In this document: in pieces, positions 1-7,484 of the stretch
Numbering within the stretch: the stretch's first letter is position 1
How the letters are laid out: each line of letters begins with the position of its first letter
The notes under the pieces: model-generated
Told to the model about the DNA's origin: nothing
Databases searched by the model: none
What the model saw: the letters and a program-made list of their open reading frames with translations, nothing else
Source of the DNA: an uncultured Acetatifactor sp.
Lineage (GTDB): Bacteria; Bacillota; Clostridia; Lachnospirales; Lachnospiraceae
Length of the DNA stretch: 10,948 nt
Direction of reading: 5' to 3'
Assembly: GCA_934433135.1 (NCBI GenBank)
Contig: CAKRZO010000043.1
Location: 1 to 10,948, forward strand
Translations under genes and position numbers: made by a program

Positions 1-165
1 GTTATCGTCGCCGATAATCCGCAGCGCCCCGTTCTCTATCCGCATGGTAGCGTCGGTGGCTGCATGTCCCAGGATATAATTGCCTTCCCCGAAAATTGCT
101 TCCGCCAGGGCTTCCCCTTCCAGGCTGCTGAGGCTTGCGTCATTGAAATTGTTGTCAAACCAGAA
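1..165 (-). repeat. Repeat unit 4 of the surface protein, cut by the window edge
   Basis: The fourth copy begins 'FWFDNNFNDASLSSLEG' and reaches 'IIGDDN' at the edge. It is diverged from units 2 and 3 near its start (76-165), but bases 1-75 are the same as 721-795 and 1477-1551. More units may follow outside the window. Confidence 0.8.
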
Positions 166-2517
166 GCTTTCTTCCGTCGTCTCCGGCTCCAGCAGGCTGA
201 CCTTCAAGTTGTCCAGTGTCACGTCACACTGGCACTGCACGATCAGACGCACGTTATCATCCAGACAGTCCGCCAGGGATACACCGGCTGCTTCTATGGT
301 CTCTATACTCAAGGCCTGAAGAACCGTATAGGCGCTATCGGTGGTTTTCTTGGCGCTGAGGGTGATTCCCTTGGCGGGAGATACCACAAGCTTCAGATTG
401 TACGTGGTTCCCGGGGTGCTGTAGGTGCTGTCACTGCTGTTTACCAGCCCCGGGTTCACCCAGGAATTGTTGTTGGCCGTACACCTCAAGGAAGTCCGGT
501 ATCCGGCTCCCGACCAGATTCCCGAAAGCCATATGTCTTGCGACTCAATGAATTTCAAAGTCTCATCTATGGGCTTGCTGGCGAAGGTAAAGGCATTGCT
601 GCTGCCTGCGTTCAGCGTATAGTCGGCCTCGATTACAACGCCCTGTACCGAAATCCGCTCGTCATTCGCCAATAAGATCTGGGTCCGGTTGTTCTTCGTC
701 TCCCCGTCCGTGGGCGTCCCGTTATCGTCGCCGATAATCCGCAGCGCCCCGTTCTCTATCCGCATGGTAGCGTCGGTGGCTGCATGTCCCAGGATATGGT
801 TTCCCTCACCGAAAATCGCATCCGCCAGGGCTTCGCCCTCCAAGCTGCCGAAACTATCCCCTTCAAAGTCGTTGTAGAATAATACGCCTTCTTCCAGTTC
901 TCCTCCGGGATTATCCGGGTCCTTGGGTTCCTCCGTCTCCGGTTCCAGCAGGCTGACCTTCAAGTTGTCCAGGGTCACGTCACACTGACACTGCACAATC
1001 AGACGCACGTTGTCATCCAGACAGTCTGCCAGCGATACTCCGGCTGCTTCTATGGTCTCTATACTCAAGGCCTGAAGAACCGTATAGGCGCTATCGGTGG
1101 TTTTCTTGGCGCTGAGGGTGATTCCCTTGGCGGGAGATACCACAAGCTTCAGATTGTACGTGGTTCCCGGGGTGCTGTAGGTGCTGTCACTGCTGTTTAC
1201 CAGCCCCGGGTTCACCCAGGAATTGTTGTTGGCCGTACACCTCAAGGAAGTCCGGTATCCGGCTCCCGACCAGATTCCCGAAAGCCATATGTCTTGCGAC
1301 TCAATGAATTTCAAAGTCTCATCTATGGGCTTGCTGGCGAAGGTAAAGGCATTGCTGCTGCCTGCGTTCAGCGTATAGTCGGCCTCGATTACAACGCCCT
1401 GTACCGAAATCCGCTCGTCATTCGCCAATAAGATCTGGGTCCGGTTGTTCTTCGTCTCCCCGTCCGTGGGCGTCCCGTTATCGTCGCCGATAATCCGCAG
1501 CGCCCCGTTCTCTATCCGCATGGTAGCGTCGGTGGCTGCATGTCCCAGGATATGGTTTCCCTCACCGAAAATCGCATCCGCCAGGGCTTCGCCCTCCAAG
1601 CTGCCGAAACTATCCCCTTCAAAGTCGTTGTAGAATAATACGCCTTCTTCCAGTTCTCCTCCGGGATTATCCGGGTCCTTGGGTTCCTCCGTCTCCGGTT
1701 CCAGCAGGCTGACCTTCAAGTTGTCCAGGGTCACGTCACACTGACACTGCACAATCAGACGCACGTTGTCATCCAGACAGTCTGCCAGCGATACTCCGGC
1801 TGTTTCTATGGTCTCTATACTCAAGGTCTGAAGTACCGTGTAGTCGGTTTCTTCCGCTCTTTTGGCACTGAGGGTGATCCCCTCCTGGGGAGATACCACA
1901 AGCTTCAGATTGTACGTGGTTCCCGGGATGCTGTAGGTGCTGTCGCTGCTGTTTACCAGTCCCGGATTCTCCCAGGAATTGCTGTTGGCCGTACACCTTA
2001 AGGAAGTCCGGTATCCGGTTCCCGACCAGATTCCCGAAAGCCATACATTGCCCGAATCAATGTAGCTAAGGGTCTTATCAATGGGCTTGCTGACAAAGGT
2101 AAAGGCATTGGTACTGCCTGCATTCAGCGTATAGTCGGTCTCAATCACAACACCCTGTTCCGAAATCGCCTCATTGCTTGCTAGCAGAATCTGGGTACGG
2201 TTGTTCTTTGTCGTCCCGTCGCCAGGGTCCACGTTATTGTCGCCGATAATCCGCAGGCCCCCGTCCTCAATCCGCATGGTGGCATCCGTTGCGGCATGTC
2301 CGAGAATATAATTCCCCTCCCCGAACAGCGCTTCCGCCAGTTCTTCCCCTTCCAGGCTGCTGAAATACGCGTCGTTTTCAAAGTCATCTTCAAACAAGAC
2401 TTCCCCAGTACCGCCGCTTCCCATACTATCGTCCGAAGCAAAGGAAACCGGCACGCCCGACAGCAGCATGGCAAAAGCCAGCACCAGCGTCAGAACTCTC
2501 TTAAAGTTTCGCTTCAT
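1..2517 (-). CDS. Exported tandem-repeat surface protein, LamG/ConA-like units (3' end outside window)
   Basis: The reading frame is open from the ATG at 2517 to the window edge (839 codons, no stop), so the C-terminus and any anchor are not visible. An AGGAGGG ribosome site lies just upstream of the ATG. Residues 1-27 are a clear signal peptide: a basic MKRNFKR start, a hydrophobic core, and a likely cut after VSFA. From about residue 40 the protein is built of repeats of about 252 residues. Each opens with a 'LFxxDFE' motif, contains 'GHAATDATMRI', 'NNRTQILLA', 'WLSGIWSG' and 'YNLKLVVSP', and ends with 'VTLDNLKVSLLEPE'. Acidic Pro/Gly linkers separate the units. This beta-rich pattern resembles LamG-like or 3-keto-disaccharide-hydrolase (DUF1080)-like jelly rolls, which suggests glycan binding; this is inferred from pattern only. 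Each complete unit has four cysteines. The gene is visibly more GC-rich than its neighbours. It follows the sugar operon by 52 bp with no convincing terminator between, so co-transcription is possible. Confidence 0.85.
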   Translation of the reverse strand, partial: MKRNFKRVLTLVLAFAMLLSGVPVSFASDDSMGSGGTGEVLFEDDFENDAYFSSLEGEELAEALFGEGNYILGHAATDATMRIEDGGLRIIGDNNVDPGDGTTKNNRTQILLASNEAISEQGVVIETDYTLNAGSTNAFTFVSKPIDKTLSYIDSGNVWLSGIWSGTGYRTSLRCTANSNSWENPGLVNSSDSTYSIPGTTYNLKLVVSPQEGITLSAKRAEETDYTVLQTLSIETIETAGVSLADCLDDNVRLIVQCQCDVTLDNLKVSLLEPETEEPKDPDNPGGELEEGVLFYNDFEGDSFGSLEGEALADAIFGEGNHILGHAATDATMRIENGALRIIGDDNGTPTDGETKNNRTQILLANDERISVQGVVIEADYTLNAGSSNAFTFASKPIDETLKFIESQDIWLSGIWSGAGYRTSLRCTANNNSWVNPGLVNSSDSTYSTPGTTYNLKLVVSPAKGITLSAKKTTDSAYTVLQALSIETIEAAGVSLADCLDDNVRLIVQCQCDVTLDNLKVSLLEPETEEPKDPDNPGGELEEGVLFYNDFEGDSFGSLEGEALADAIFGEGNHILGHAATDATMRIENGALRIIGDDNGTPTDGETKNNRTQILLANDERISVQGVVIEADYTLNAGSSNAFTFASKPIDETLKFIESQDIWLSGIWSGAGYRTSLRCTANNNSWVNPGLVNSSDSTYSTPGTTYNLKLVVSPAKGITLSAKKTTDSAYTVLQALSIETIEAAGVSLADCLDDNVRLIVQCQCDVTLDNLKVSLLEPETTEESFWFDNNFNDASLSSLEGEALAEAIFGEGNYILGHAATDATMRIENGALRIIGDDN
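166..885 (-). repeat. Repeat unit 3 of the surface protein (720 bp, shortened linker)
   Basis: Most of this unit (284-885) is identical at DNA level to the matching part of unit 2. Towards its C-terminal end (166-283) it diverges and its linker is 12 codons shorter: EPETTEES replaces the longer EPETEEPKDPDNPGGELEE type. The period therefore drops from 756 to 720 bp while the frame is kept. Confidence 0.85.
886..1641 (-). repeat. Repeat unit 2 of the surface protein (756 bp)
   Basis: This is a 252-codon unit in frame with unit 1. The DNA at 1040-1802, which covers parts of units 1 and 2, reads identically to 284-1046, exactly 756 bp away. The identical run of 763 bp is slightly longer than one period. 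That is the signature of a very recent tandem duplication or gene conversion whose endpoints fall inside units rather than at domain borders. Confidence 0.9.
1642..2400 (-). repeat. Repeat unit 1 of the surface protein
   Basis: This is the N-terminal and most divergent unit, encoding roughly residues 40-292. It differs from units 2 and 3 by scattered substitutions, for example 'FENDAYFSSLEG' where unit 2 has 'FEGDSFGSLEG', which is one residue longer. It ends in an acidic Pro-rich linker (EPETEEPKDPDNPGG). It shares the cysteine positions of the later units (LRCTAN, ADCLDD, VQCQC). Confidence 0.85.
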
Positions 2518-2569
2518 TACTTTCCCTCCTGCTTTTTAAGGTAGTGTCAAAAACTATCTGTTTTTTAGT

Positions 2570-3523
2570 TCACATGAAAGCATCTTCATACATTGCAAAC
2601 ACGGTCTCCATGGTATTTTTGGCATCATATATGCTAAAATACTTCTGTTCGTCATAATATCTCTTTATAAGCCTGGCATGACCGCTGCCCCAATAGGGTT
2701 TTCCGATGGCAGGCGCCACATCTTCCGCCAACAATCTTCCATTCATCCAAAGCTGCTTATCCATATATCGGACAGTTCCCCGTTCGAATATAACCTCGAA
2801 GAAAGGATCCGAATCCTGCTCATAAGCATTGCTTGCAAAGAATACACCTTTCACACCATGTTCAAGTTCCAGGTAAGCTGCAAGCGTGTCCTCTGCCTCG
2901 ATCACCCCGCTCAGCGAGAAATTAGACATATCCGCTTTTACATTTACGATATCACCAATTACATAAGAGAAAAAATCCAACGTATGTATTGCCTGATTGA
3001 TCAGCAGGCATCCGCCTTCCGTGTTCCATTTTCCTCTCCAATCACCGCTCTTATAGTACGCTTCGTTTCGATACCAGGTCAAAACTCCTCTTGCTCCTTT
3101 GACCGCTCCCAGTTCCCTGCTCTGCACCATTTCCTTCAACCGCTGGATACAGGGATTCAGACGGTTCTGCAATACCACACAGATTTCATCCGCACCCTCT
3201 AACTGCAGCAAAGCCTCGAACTCTTCCCGTGTCCTGGTGACAGGCTTCTCCGTTACCACCTCCTTTCCTGCTGCCAGCGCCTTCTTTATCATCTCGAAAT
3301 GCAGATAATGCGGTGTACAGATATGAACGCTCTGGATGTTCCCATCCAACAGCATTTCGTCAAAATCATTATATTCCTTCACCGCATACTCTTCCCTGCA
3401 ACGCTTACGCTTATGGGAATCTGTGTCGCATACTGCATATAACCTGGCCTGCTCCACACTTGCCAGCGCTTTTGCATGTACGGGACCGATGGCTCCATAT
3501 CCGACAATACACACATTCTTCAT
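2570..3523 (-). CDS. Gfo/Idh/MocA-family oxidoreductase (third in cluster)
   Basis: This is a predicted cytoplasmic NAD(P)-dependent sugar or polyol oxidoreductase of 317 residues, at the short end of the family. The N-terminal Rossmann fold shows GYGAIG (G8-x-G10-x-x-G13), and 'VCDTD' ends the second strand. The family's catalytic Lys lies in E92-K93-P94. The C-terminal half has 'EGGCLLINQAIHTLD', with H180 and D183 as the likely active-site His and Asp. The stretch 'WYRNEAYYKSGDWRGKW' also occurs, altered, in the gene just upstream, so the two are probably paralogues acting on related substrates. The start lies 6 bp after the upstream stop, indicating tight coupling; the ribosome site is modest (GAGAG). 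The substrate is not readable. Family members oxidise inositols, aldoses, N-acetyl sugars or the C3 of glycosides. Confidence 0.9.
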   Translation of the reverse strand: MKNVCIVGYGAIGPVHAKALASVEQARLYAVCDTDSHKRKRCREEYAVKEYNDFDEMLLDGNIQSVHICTPHYLHFEMIKKALAAGKEVVTEKPVTRTREEFEALLQLEGADEICVVLQNRLNPCIQRLKEMVQSRELGAVKGARGVLTWYRNEAYYKSGDWRGKWNTEGGCLLINQAIHTLDFFSYVIGDIVNVKADMSNFSLSGVIEAEDTLAAYLELEHGVKGVFFASNAYEQDSDPFFEVIFERGTVRYMDKQLWMNGRLLAEDVAPAIGKPYWGSGHARLIKRYYDEQKYFSIYDAKNTMETVFAMYEDAFM

Positions 3524-3529
3524 ATGCTC

Positions 3530-4660
3530 TCAATCCTTTTTCTTTACCACTTTCGAATTTCTGATCTTTTCCTGCAGCAGTTCATAGAATCTGTCGTCCG
3601 GGAAATGCTTTACATCCACCGTCTCTCCTGTCCATGCACTTAGGTGTATCGCATTGGATATCGTAAGACCAAGGATACCATCCTCTCCCTTTGCCAGAAG
3701 CTCTGCTCCATTCAGAAGAGCATCGGCAAAATTCTCAAGAATCCCCACATGCTGGGGGCCACCGGAAAAATCAGCCGGTATATTGCATTCCCAGCACTCC
3801 GGTTTTGCAAACGGAAGCTTATTTATTCGATTGTGCTCTCTCTCCGAGATAACATTCCGATTGAATACCAGCCTGTTATTTTCAATTACTACTTTACCCA
3901 TATCGCAGGCGATCTCCAGCCGATTGGTCCCCGGAGCCTCCCCGGTTGAGGTGATGTATTCTCCTGTAGTACCGTTATCATATTCAAAATAAGCCATGAC
4001 ATCGTCTTCCACTTCGATATTGTAGTATTTTCCAAAGCTTGCCCTTGCATAAACCCGATCAGGCATGCCGAACATCCACTGCCACAGATCCAATTGATGC
4101 GGATTCTGGTTGATCAGCGCTCCGCCGCCTTCATCCTTCCAGGTAGAACGCCAACTGCTGCTATCATGATACGCCTGAGGCCTGTACCAGTCAGTAATAA
4201 TCCACGTAATACGTTTCAGATGTCCAAGATCCCCTCGCTGCACCATCTCTCTCAGCTTCTGATAAACCGGATTGGTTCTTTGATTATACATGATTCCGAA
4301 CAGCTTATCCGATTTTGCTGCCCGCTCATTCATCTCTTTTACCTGTTTGGTATACACGCCTGCCGGTTTTTCCGTTATGACATTCAGGTTATAATCAAAA
4401 GCCAGAATGGCAAGACGCGGATGATCATAATGGGGCACGGCGATGAGCACCGTATCACACAACCCGCTTTTATAGAGTTCCTCTGCATCGTCAAAAACCG
4501 CAATCTCAGGATAGGCCGTCTTTACCGCTACCCGCTTCTCTGCCGAAATGTCACAGACTGCAGTGACTTCCATATTCTTTACCTTTCCGGCCTTCAGCTT
4601 TCTGACATGTCCGCTCCCCATATTTCCATATCCAATGATTCCCAGTTTCACCTTGTTCAT
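3530..4660 (-). CDS. Gfo/Idh/MocA-family oxidoreductase (second in cluster)
   Basis: This is a 376-residue cytoplasmic oxidoreductase. The Rossmann motif G10-Y-G12-N-M-G15 is canonical. It is followed by 'AVCD' and by E97-K98-P99, whose Lys is the usual catalytic residue. The substrate half has 'DEGGGALINQNPHQLDLW', with N186, H188 and D191 as likely sugar contacts or catalytic residues. Tryptophan-rich 'WYRPQAYHDSSSWRSTW' precedes it and is shared with the next gene. The start has an AAGGAAA ribosome site. The 59-bp gap before it, the longest between genes of the sugar cluster, contains TATAAT in the sense direction but no convincing -35 hexamer, so an internal promoter is only a possibility. 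The likely role is reversible hydroxyl-to-keto oxidation on a sugar ring, in partnership with the neighbouring isomerase and the other two oxidoreductases. Confidence 0.92.
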   Translation of the reverse strand: MNKVKLGIIGYGNMGSGHVRKLKAGKVKNMEVTAVCDISAEKRVAVKTAYPEIAVFDDAEELYKSGLCDTVLIAVPHYDHPRLAILAFDYNLNVITEKPAGVYTKQVKEMNERAAKSDKLFGIMYNQRTNPVYQKLREMVQRGDLGHLKRITWIITDWYRPQAYHDSSSWRSTWKDEGGGALINQNPHQLDLWQWMFGMPDRVYARASFGKYYNIEVEDDVMAYFEYDNGTTGEYITSTGEAPGTNRLEIACDMGKVVIENNRLVFNRNVISEREHNRINKLPFAKPECWECNIPADFSGGPQHVGILENFADALLNGAELLAKGEDGILGLTISNAIHLSAWTGETVDVKHFPDDRFYELLQEKIRNSKVVKKKD

Positions 4661-4719
4661 ATTTTTTCTTTCCTTCTTACATACGCAATATTATTATACC
4701 TGCTGCTTGTCGAAACCCC

Positions 4720-5475
4720 TTATTGGAATCCTTTTGCGACCAGATAATCGTGACTTATCTTTAATGCCTCAAACGGATCACGCTGACAATCGTCCTGTTC
4801 TACCAGCGCCCAGCTTACCCCTGCCTCTTCGCAGGCTCTGAGGATTCCGTCCCAGTCAAGGTTTCCTTCGCCAAGTTCTGCCATCTCAATGTGATTATCG
4901 ATTTTCACCTTCAGGTCCTTCAGGTGAACGGCCATTGCTCTCTCGCTAAGCTTTCTGATATAGCCTTCCGGATCCATTCCGCCGACCTGCAGCCAGTATG
5001 TATCTACAATAAATTTCACTTTTCCCGGATCCGTCTCTTCAATCAGACGATCCATCAGGAACTTTCCGTCCCGCTTTGAAAATTCAAAAGCATGATTATG
5101 GTATCCCAGATACAGTCCTTCCTTTTGAAGCACCTCTGCCGCCCGGTTTATTTCCTCAATAACAGAGCCGATATTTTCCCGGTATTCCTTCGGCAAATAA
5201 CCGATTCCGCACAGATCGCATCCCAACGTCTTGTTATACGCAATAATCCTTTCCGGATCATCCCGGAACACCTCATAATCCTCATGCGTAACTACGACTT
5301 TTAAACCATATTTATCTATGACTGGCTTCATATCCTCCGCCGCCAGAGGAGTACCTGATATCTGAATCAGTTGATATCCAATATCCTTTATCTTCCTGCA
5401 GCTTTTATCAAAATCTTCAATTGTCTGAATCGAATCGCGAACTGTGTAGAGCTGTGCGCCTATCCGTCTGTCCAT
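4720..5475 (-). CDS. Sugar phosphate isomerase/epimerase-like TIM barrel
   Basis: This 251-residue protein of the xylose-isomerase-like TIM-barrel superfamily (the IolE/IolI/epimerase group) has the usual length for the family. The opening 'GAQLYTVRD' is typical. Likely divalent-metal ligands are E131 (in YHNHAFEF), D158 (in VDTYW), H184 (in VHLKD) and E226 (in LVEQDD), spaced as in tagatose-epimerase-type enzymes. 'GEGNLDW' is the common loop before the last strands. The family carries out isomerisation, epimerisation, dehydration or beta-elimination on sugars and keto-sugars, often after a Gfo/Idh/MocA enzyme has made a ketone. That fits its place between oxidoreductase genes. A strong AGGAGGT site precedes the ATG by about six bases. 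There is no signal peptide, so it is cytoplasmic. The exact substrate is unknown. Confidence 0.9.
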   Translation of the reverse strand: MDRRIGAQLYTVRDSIQTIEDFDKSCRKIKDIGYQLIQISGTPLAAEDMKPVIDKYGLKVVVTHEDYEVFRDDPERIIAYNKTLGCDLCGIGYLPKEYRENIGSVIEEINRAAEVLQKEGLYLGYHNHAFEFSKRDGKFLMDRLIEETDPGKVKFIVDTYWLQVGGMDPEGYIRKLSERAMAVHLKDLKVKIDNHIEMAELGEGNLDWDGILRACEEAGVSWALVEQDDCQRDPFEALKISHDYLVAKGFQ

Positions 5476-5516
5476 GTCTGACCTCCTGTAATCTGCTTGT
5501 TCCTTTCTATTTCTTT

Positions 5517-6365
5517 TTACCCATAAATATAAAAACCATTTCCAACAATCTGCTGTGATTCAGAATAGATGATGAATGCGTTATTATCCATGTTCAACAC
5601 CTTGTTCTGGAATTCGGGGAGCTCACTTTCCTTTAGCGCGCATACCAACATCTGTTTTTCCGTATGTGTGTATACACCGGTGACATTTACCATGGTGACA
5701 CCGCGCGGAGATGTATGGATCAGATAATCAGATATCTCCGCGCCCCTTTCCGTAATAACAAACGCCAGCTTTGAAATATTCAAAGTCTTCATCAAATAGT
5801 CAATCGACCAGGTTGATATAACCAGCGCAATCACGCCATACAACACCGCTTCCGTTGTCCGAAAGGTAAGATAGGACAAAAATATAACAAACAGGTCGAC
5901 CCCTAATAATATCTTTCCAATCTTCCAGTGCGGGAATCTATGTTGGATAAGCCTTCCCAGAATATCTGTCCCCCCGGTAGTGCTTCCCTGGGATAAAACA
6001 ATTCCGATTCCCAGACCATATATCGCCGCCCCAAATATCGTAGCCAGCATCCGGTTGTCTGTTATCAAAGGCACATAGGAAAACACTTCAATCATAACTG
6101 TCAGCACTCCAATGCTGATAAGTGTCTTTTCCACAAACCTCCAGCCAAGGCATACAAGGCTTATGCATAGCAATATTGCATTGATAAGTGCATTTGCCAG
6201 GGATGGCTTTAATCCTGTCATATAATAAATCACGGTTGCCAGTCCGGAGCTCCCGCCGTTCACAATTTTATTTGGCACCAGGAACACACTGATAGCAAAT
6301 CCTGTCAATGCAAGTCCCAGCAATATCAGCAGACCTGATTTTATTTTTTTCGCTATAGTTTTCAT
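5517..6365 (-). CDS. YitT-family membrane protein (YitT_membrane plus DUF2179)
   Basis: This 282-residue protein has about five to six hydrophobic segments in its first two thirds. They carry the family signatures 'VPNKIVNGGSSGLATVIYYMTG' (in part) and 'GSTTGGTDILGRLIQ'. A soluble C-terminal domain of about 80 residues follows, starting near 'KLAFVITERGAEISDYLI' and including 'RGVTMVNVTGVYT' and 'NAFIIYSES', as in DUF2179. Such proteins sit in the cytoplasmic membrane; their transported molecule is not generally established. The gene lies 18 bp after the upstream oxidoreductase with only a weak GGAA ribosome site, so translation is probably coupled. Its place inside a sugar operon is unusual and raises the idea that it moves a substrate or product. 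That is inference only, since no classical sugar transporter is visible in the window. Confidence 0.93.
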   Translation of the reverse strand: MKTIAKKIKSGLLILLGLALTGFAISVFLVPNKIVNGGSSGLATVIYYMTGLKPSLANALINAILLCISLVCLGWRFVEKTLISIGVLTVMIEVFSYVPLITDNRMLATIFGAAIYGLGIGIVLSQGSTTGGTDILGRLIQHRFPHWKIGKILLGVDLFVIFLSYLTFRTTEAVLYGVIALVISTWSIDYLMKTLNISKLAFVITERGAEISDYLIHTSPRGVTMVNVTGVYTHTEKQMLVCALKESELPEFQNKVLNMDNNAFIIYSESQQIVGNGFYIYG

Positions 6366-6383
6366 GATTTCCGGCAGGCGATC

Positions 6384-7445
6384 TTACATCTTTTCCGGAT
6401 ACCGGACCTGTACCGTCTTGCCGCTCGCCGCCGACTCTGTTGCTGCCACGCATACAGCCACTGTGCATTCGCCGTCATAAGCTGTGGTCGGAACAGGTGC
6501 ATCATCCAGAATACACTGGGCAAAGCTCTCCAGCTCACCGTATGTGTTGTGGTTATCTACCACTACCGGTATTTTCACAGGTATCACGTAATCACGCTTA
6601 TTATTGGTAAACAGGCTGTCTTCTTCCTTCAGCCCCTCTTTATAGACCTCAATGTGTGTACTCTTATTGTCGCAAATGATCGTGCCTTTGGTTCCATAGA
6701 ACACAGACCGCATAGTGTACTCCCGCTTGCAGCCGATGGACACGAACACTTTGCCCAGCACATTGTTGGGGAACTTGAGAATGGATATGACGCAGTCATT
6801 TACCGGCCAGTCTGCCAGACATTTATGATTCGCATAAGCAGTGATCTCACTCGGGTCTCCGGCGATCCAGCGAAGGAGATCTACCGCATGACACCCGCCA
6901 CCGATATAAGGATCTCTGCGCGGGTCTACCCGCCAGTCATCTGCGCCCCGGGAAGTCGAATAATTATGGGCATACTCGCTCTCCACAAAAAACAGTTCTC
7001 CAATCTCTCCCTTCTCGATCAGCTTCTTCACAAGAAGAAATGACGGTGTATAGCGACAGATCTGTCCTATCATCAGCCGATGGCCATACTTCTTCTCTGC
7101 CGCGCGCATCTTATCACATTCTTCCAATGTCAACGCCATGGGCTTTTCACAAAGAACATCCTTACCTGCCTTCAGCGCTTCTTCCGTCATCTCAAGATGA
7201 AGCTGATCCGGCACGCAGAGCACCACAGCCTCCACTTCAGGGTTCTTCAATAACTCATGCCAATCGGTATAGAGATTTGTGCAGCCAACCCGTTGTTTTA
7301 CAATTTCCAAACGTGCAGGATCTTTGTCGCAAACTGCTGCCAGTTCCATCTTCGGATGATGTGCTATGGCCTCAATATGTAAAAGCCCCATAGCGCTGGC
7401 ACCTACCGCGCCGAATTTCACTTTTCTGCTTGTCTTTTCACTCAT
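6384..7445 (-). CDS. Gfo/Idh/MocA-family oxidoreductase (first in cluster)
   Basis: This is a cytoplasmic NAD(P)-dependent oxidoreductase of 353 residues. I prefer the ATG at 7445 because its AAGGAG ribosome site is nine bases away; the in-frame ATG at 7451 leaves only three bases. Numbered from 7445, the nucleotide-binding loop reads G15-A-S-A-M-G20, so the middle glycine of the usual GxGxxG is a serine. E99-K100-P101 holds the expected catalytic Lys. 'GGGCHAVDLLRW' supplies the active-site His (about 185) and Asp (about 188). It lacks the Trp-rich 'WR..W' segment and the LINQ motif of the other two oxidoreductases here, so it belongs to a different subgroup and probably performs a different step. 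It starts about 40 bp after the esterase gene and ends 18 bp before the YitT-family gene. Confidence 0.92.
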   Translation of the reverse strand: MSEKTSRKVKFGAVGASAMGLLHIEAIAHHPKMELAAVCDKDPARLEIVKQRVGCTNLYTDWHELLKNPEVEAVVLCVPDQLHLEMTEEALKAGKDVLCEKPMALTLEECDKMRAAEKKYGHRLMIGQICRYTPSFLLVKKLIEKGEIGELFFVESEYAHNYSTSRGADDWRVDPRRDPYIGGGCHAVDLLRWIAGDPSEITAYANHKCLADWPVNDCVISILKFPNNVLGKVFVSIGCKREYTMRSVFYGTKGTIICDNKSTHIEVYKEGLKEEDSLFTNNKRDYVIPVKIPVVVDNHNTYGELESFAQCILDDAPVPTTAYDGECTVAVCVAATESAASGKTVQVRYPEKM

Positions 7446-7484
7446 AATCATTGTCTCCTTCTTATTTTTACTATTTTATTTTGA

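Noticed and set aside
64..675. Long plus-strand open frame (203 codons) through the repeat region
   Set aside because: It is antisense to the surface-protein gene, whose minus-strand frame has a signal peptide, a ribosome site and repeated domains. The plus frame has no ribosome site and is a by-product of GC-rich codons.
1181..1633. Plus-strand frames that recur exactly at 425-622 and 689-877
   Set aside because: Their recurrence only reflects the 756-bp DNA repeat of the minus-strand gene.
1..1802. CRISPR-like or intergenic satellite array
   Set aside because: The periods of 720-756 bp keep one reading frame and encode a domain; there are no short repeats with unique spacers.
2518..2569. 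Terminator between the last oxidoreductase and the surface-protein gene
   Set aside because: Only a weak AT stem (AAAAAC/GTTTTT) and an imperfect GATAGT/ACTACC pairing are present. There is no GC-rich stem with a T-run.
2678..3202. Plus-strand open frame of 174 codons
   Set aside because: It lies opposite a clear Gfo/Idh/MocA gene with motifs in order. Its product has no recognisable domain.
4094..4747. Plus-strand open frame of 217 codons
   Set aside because: It is antisense to the second oxidoreductase gene and the end of the isomerase gene. The composition looks random and there is no start signal.
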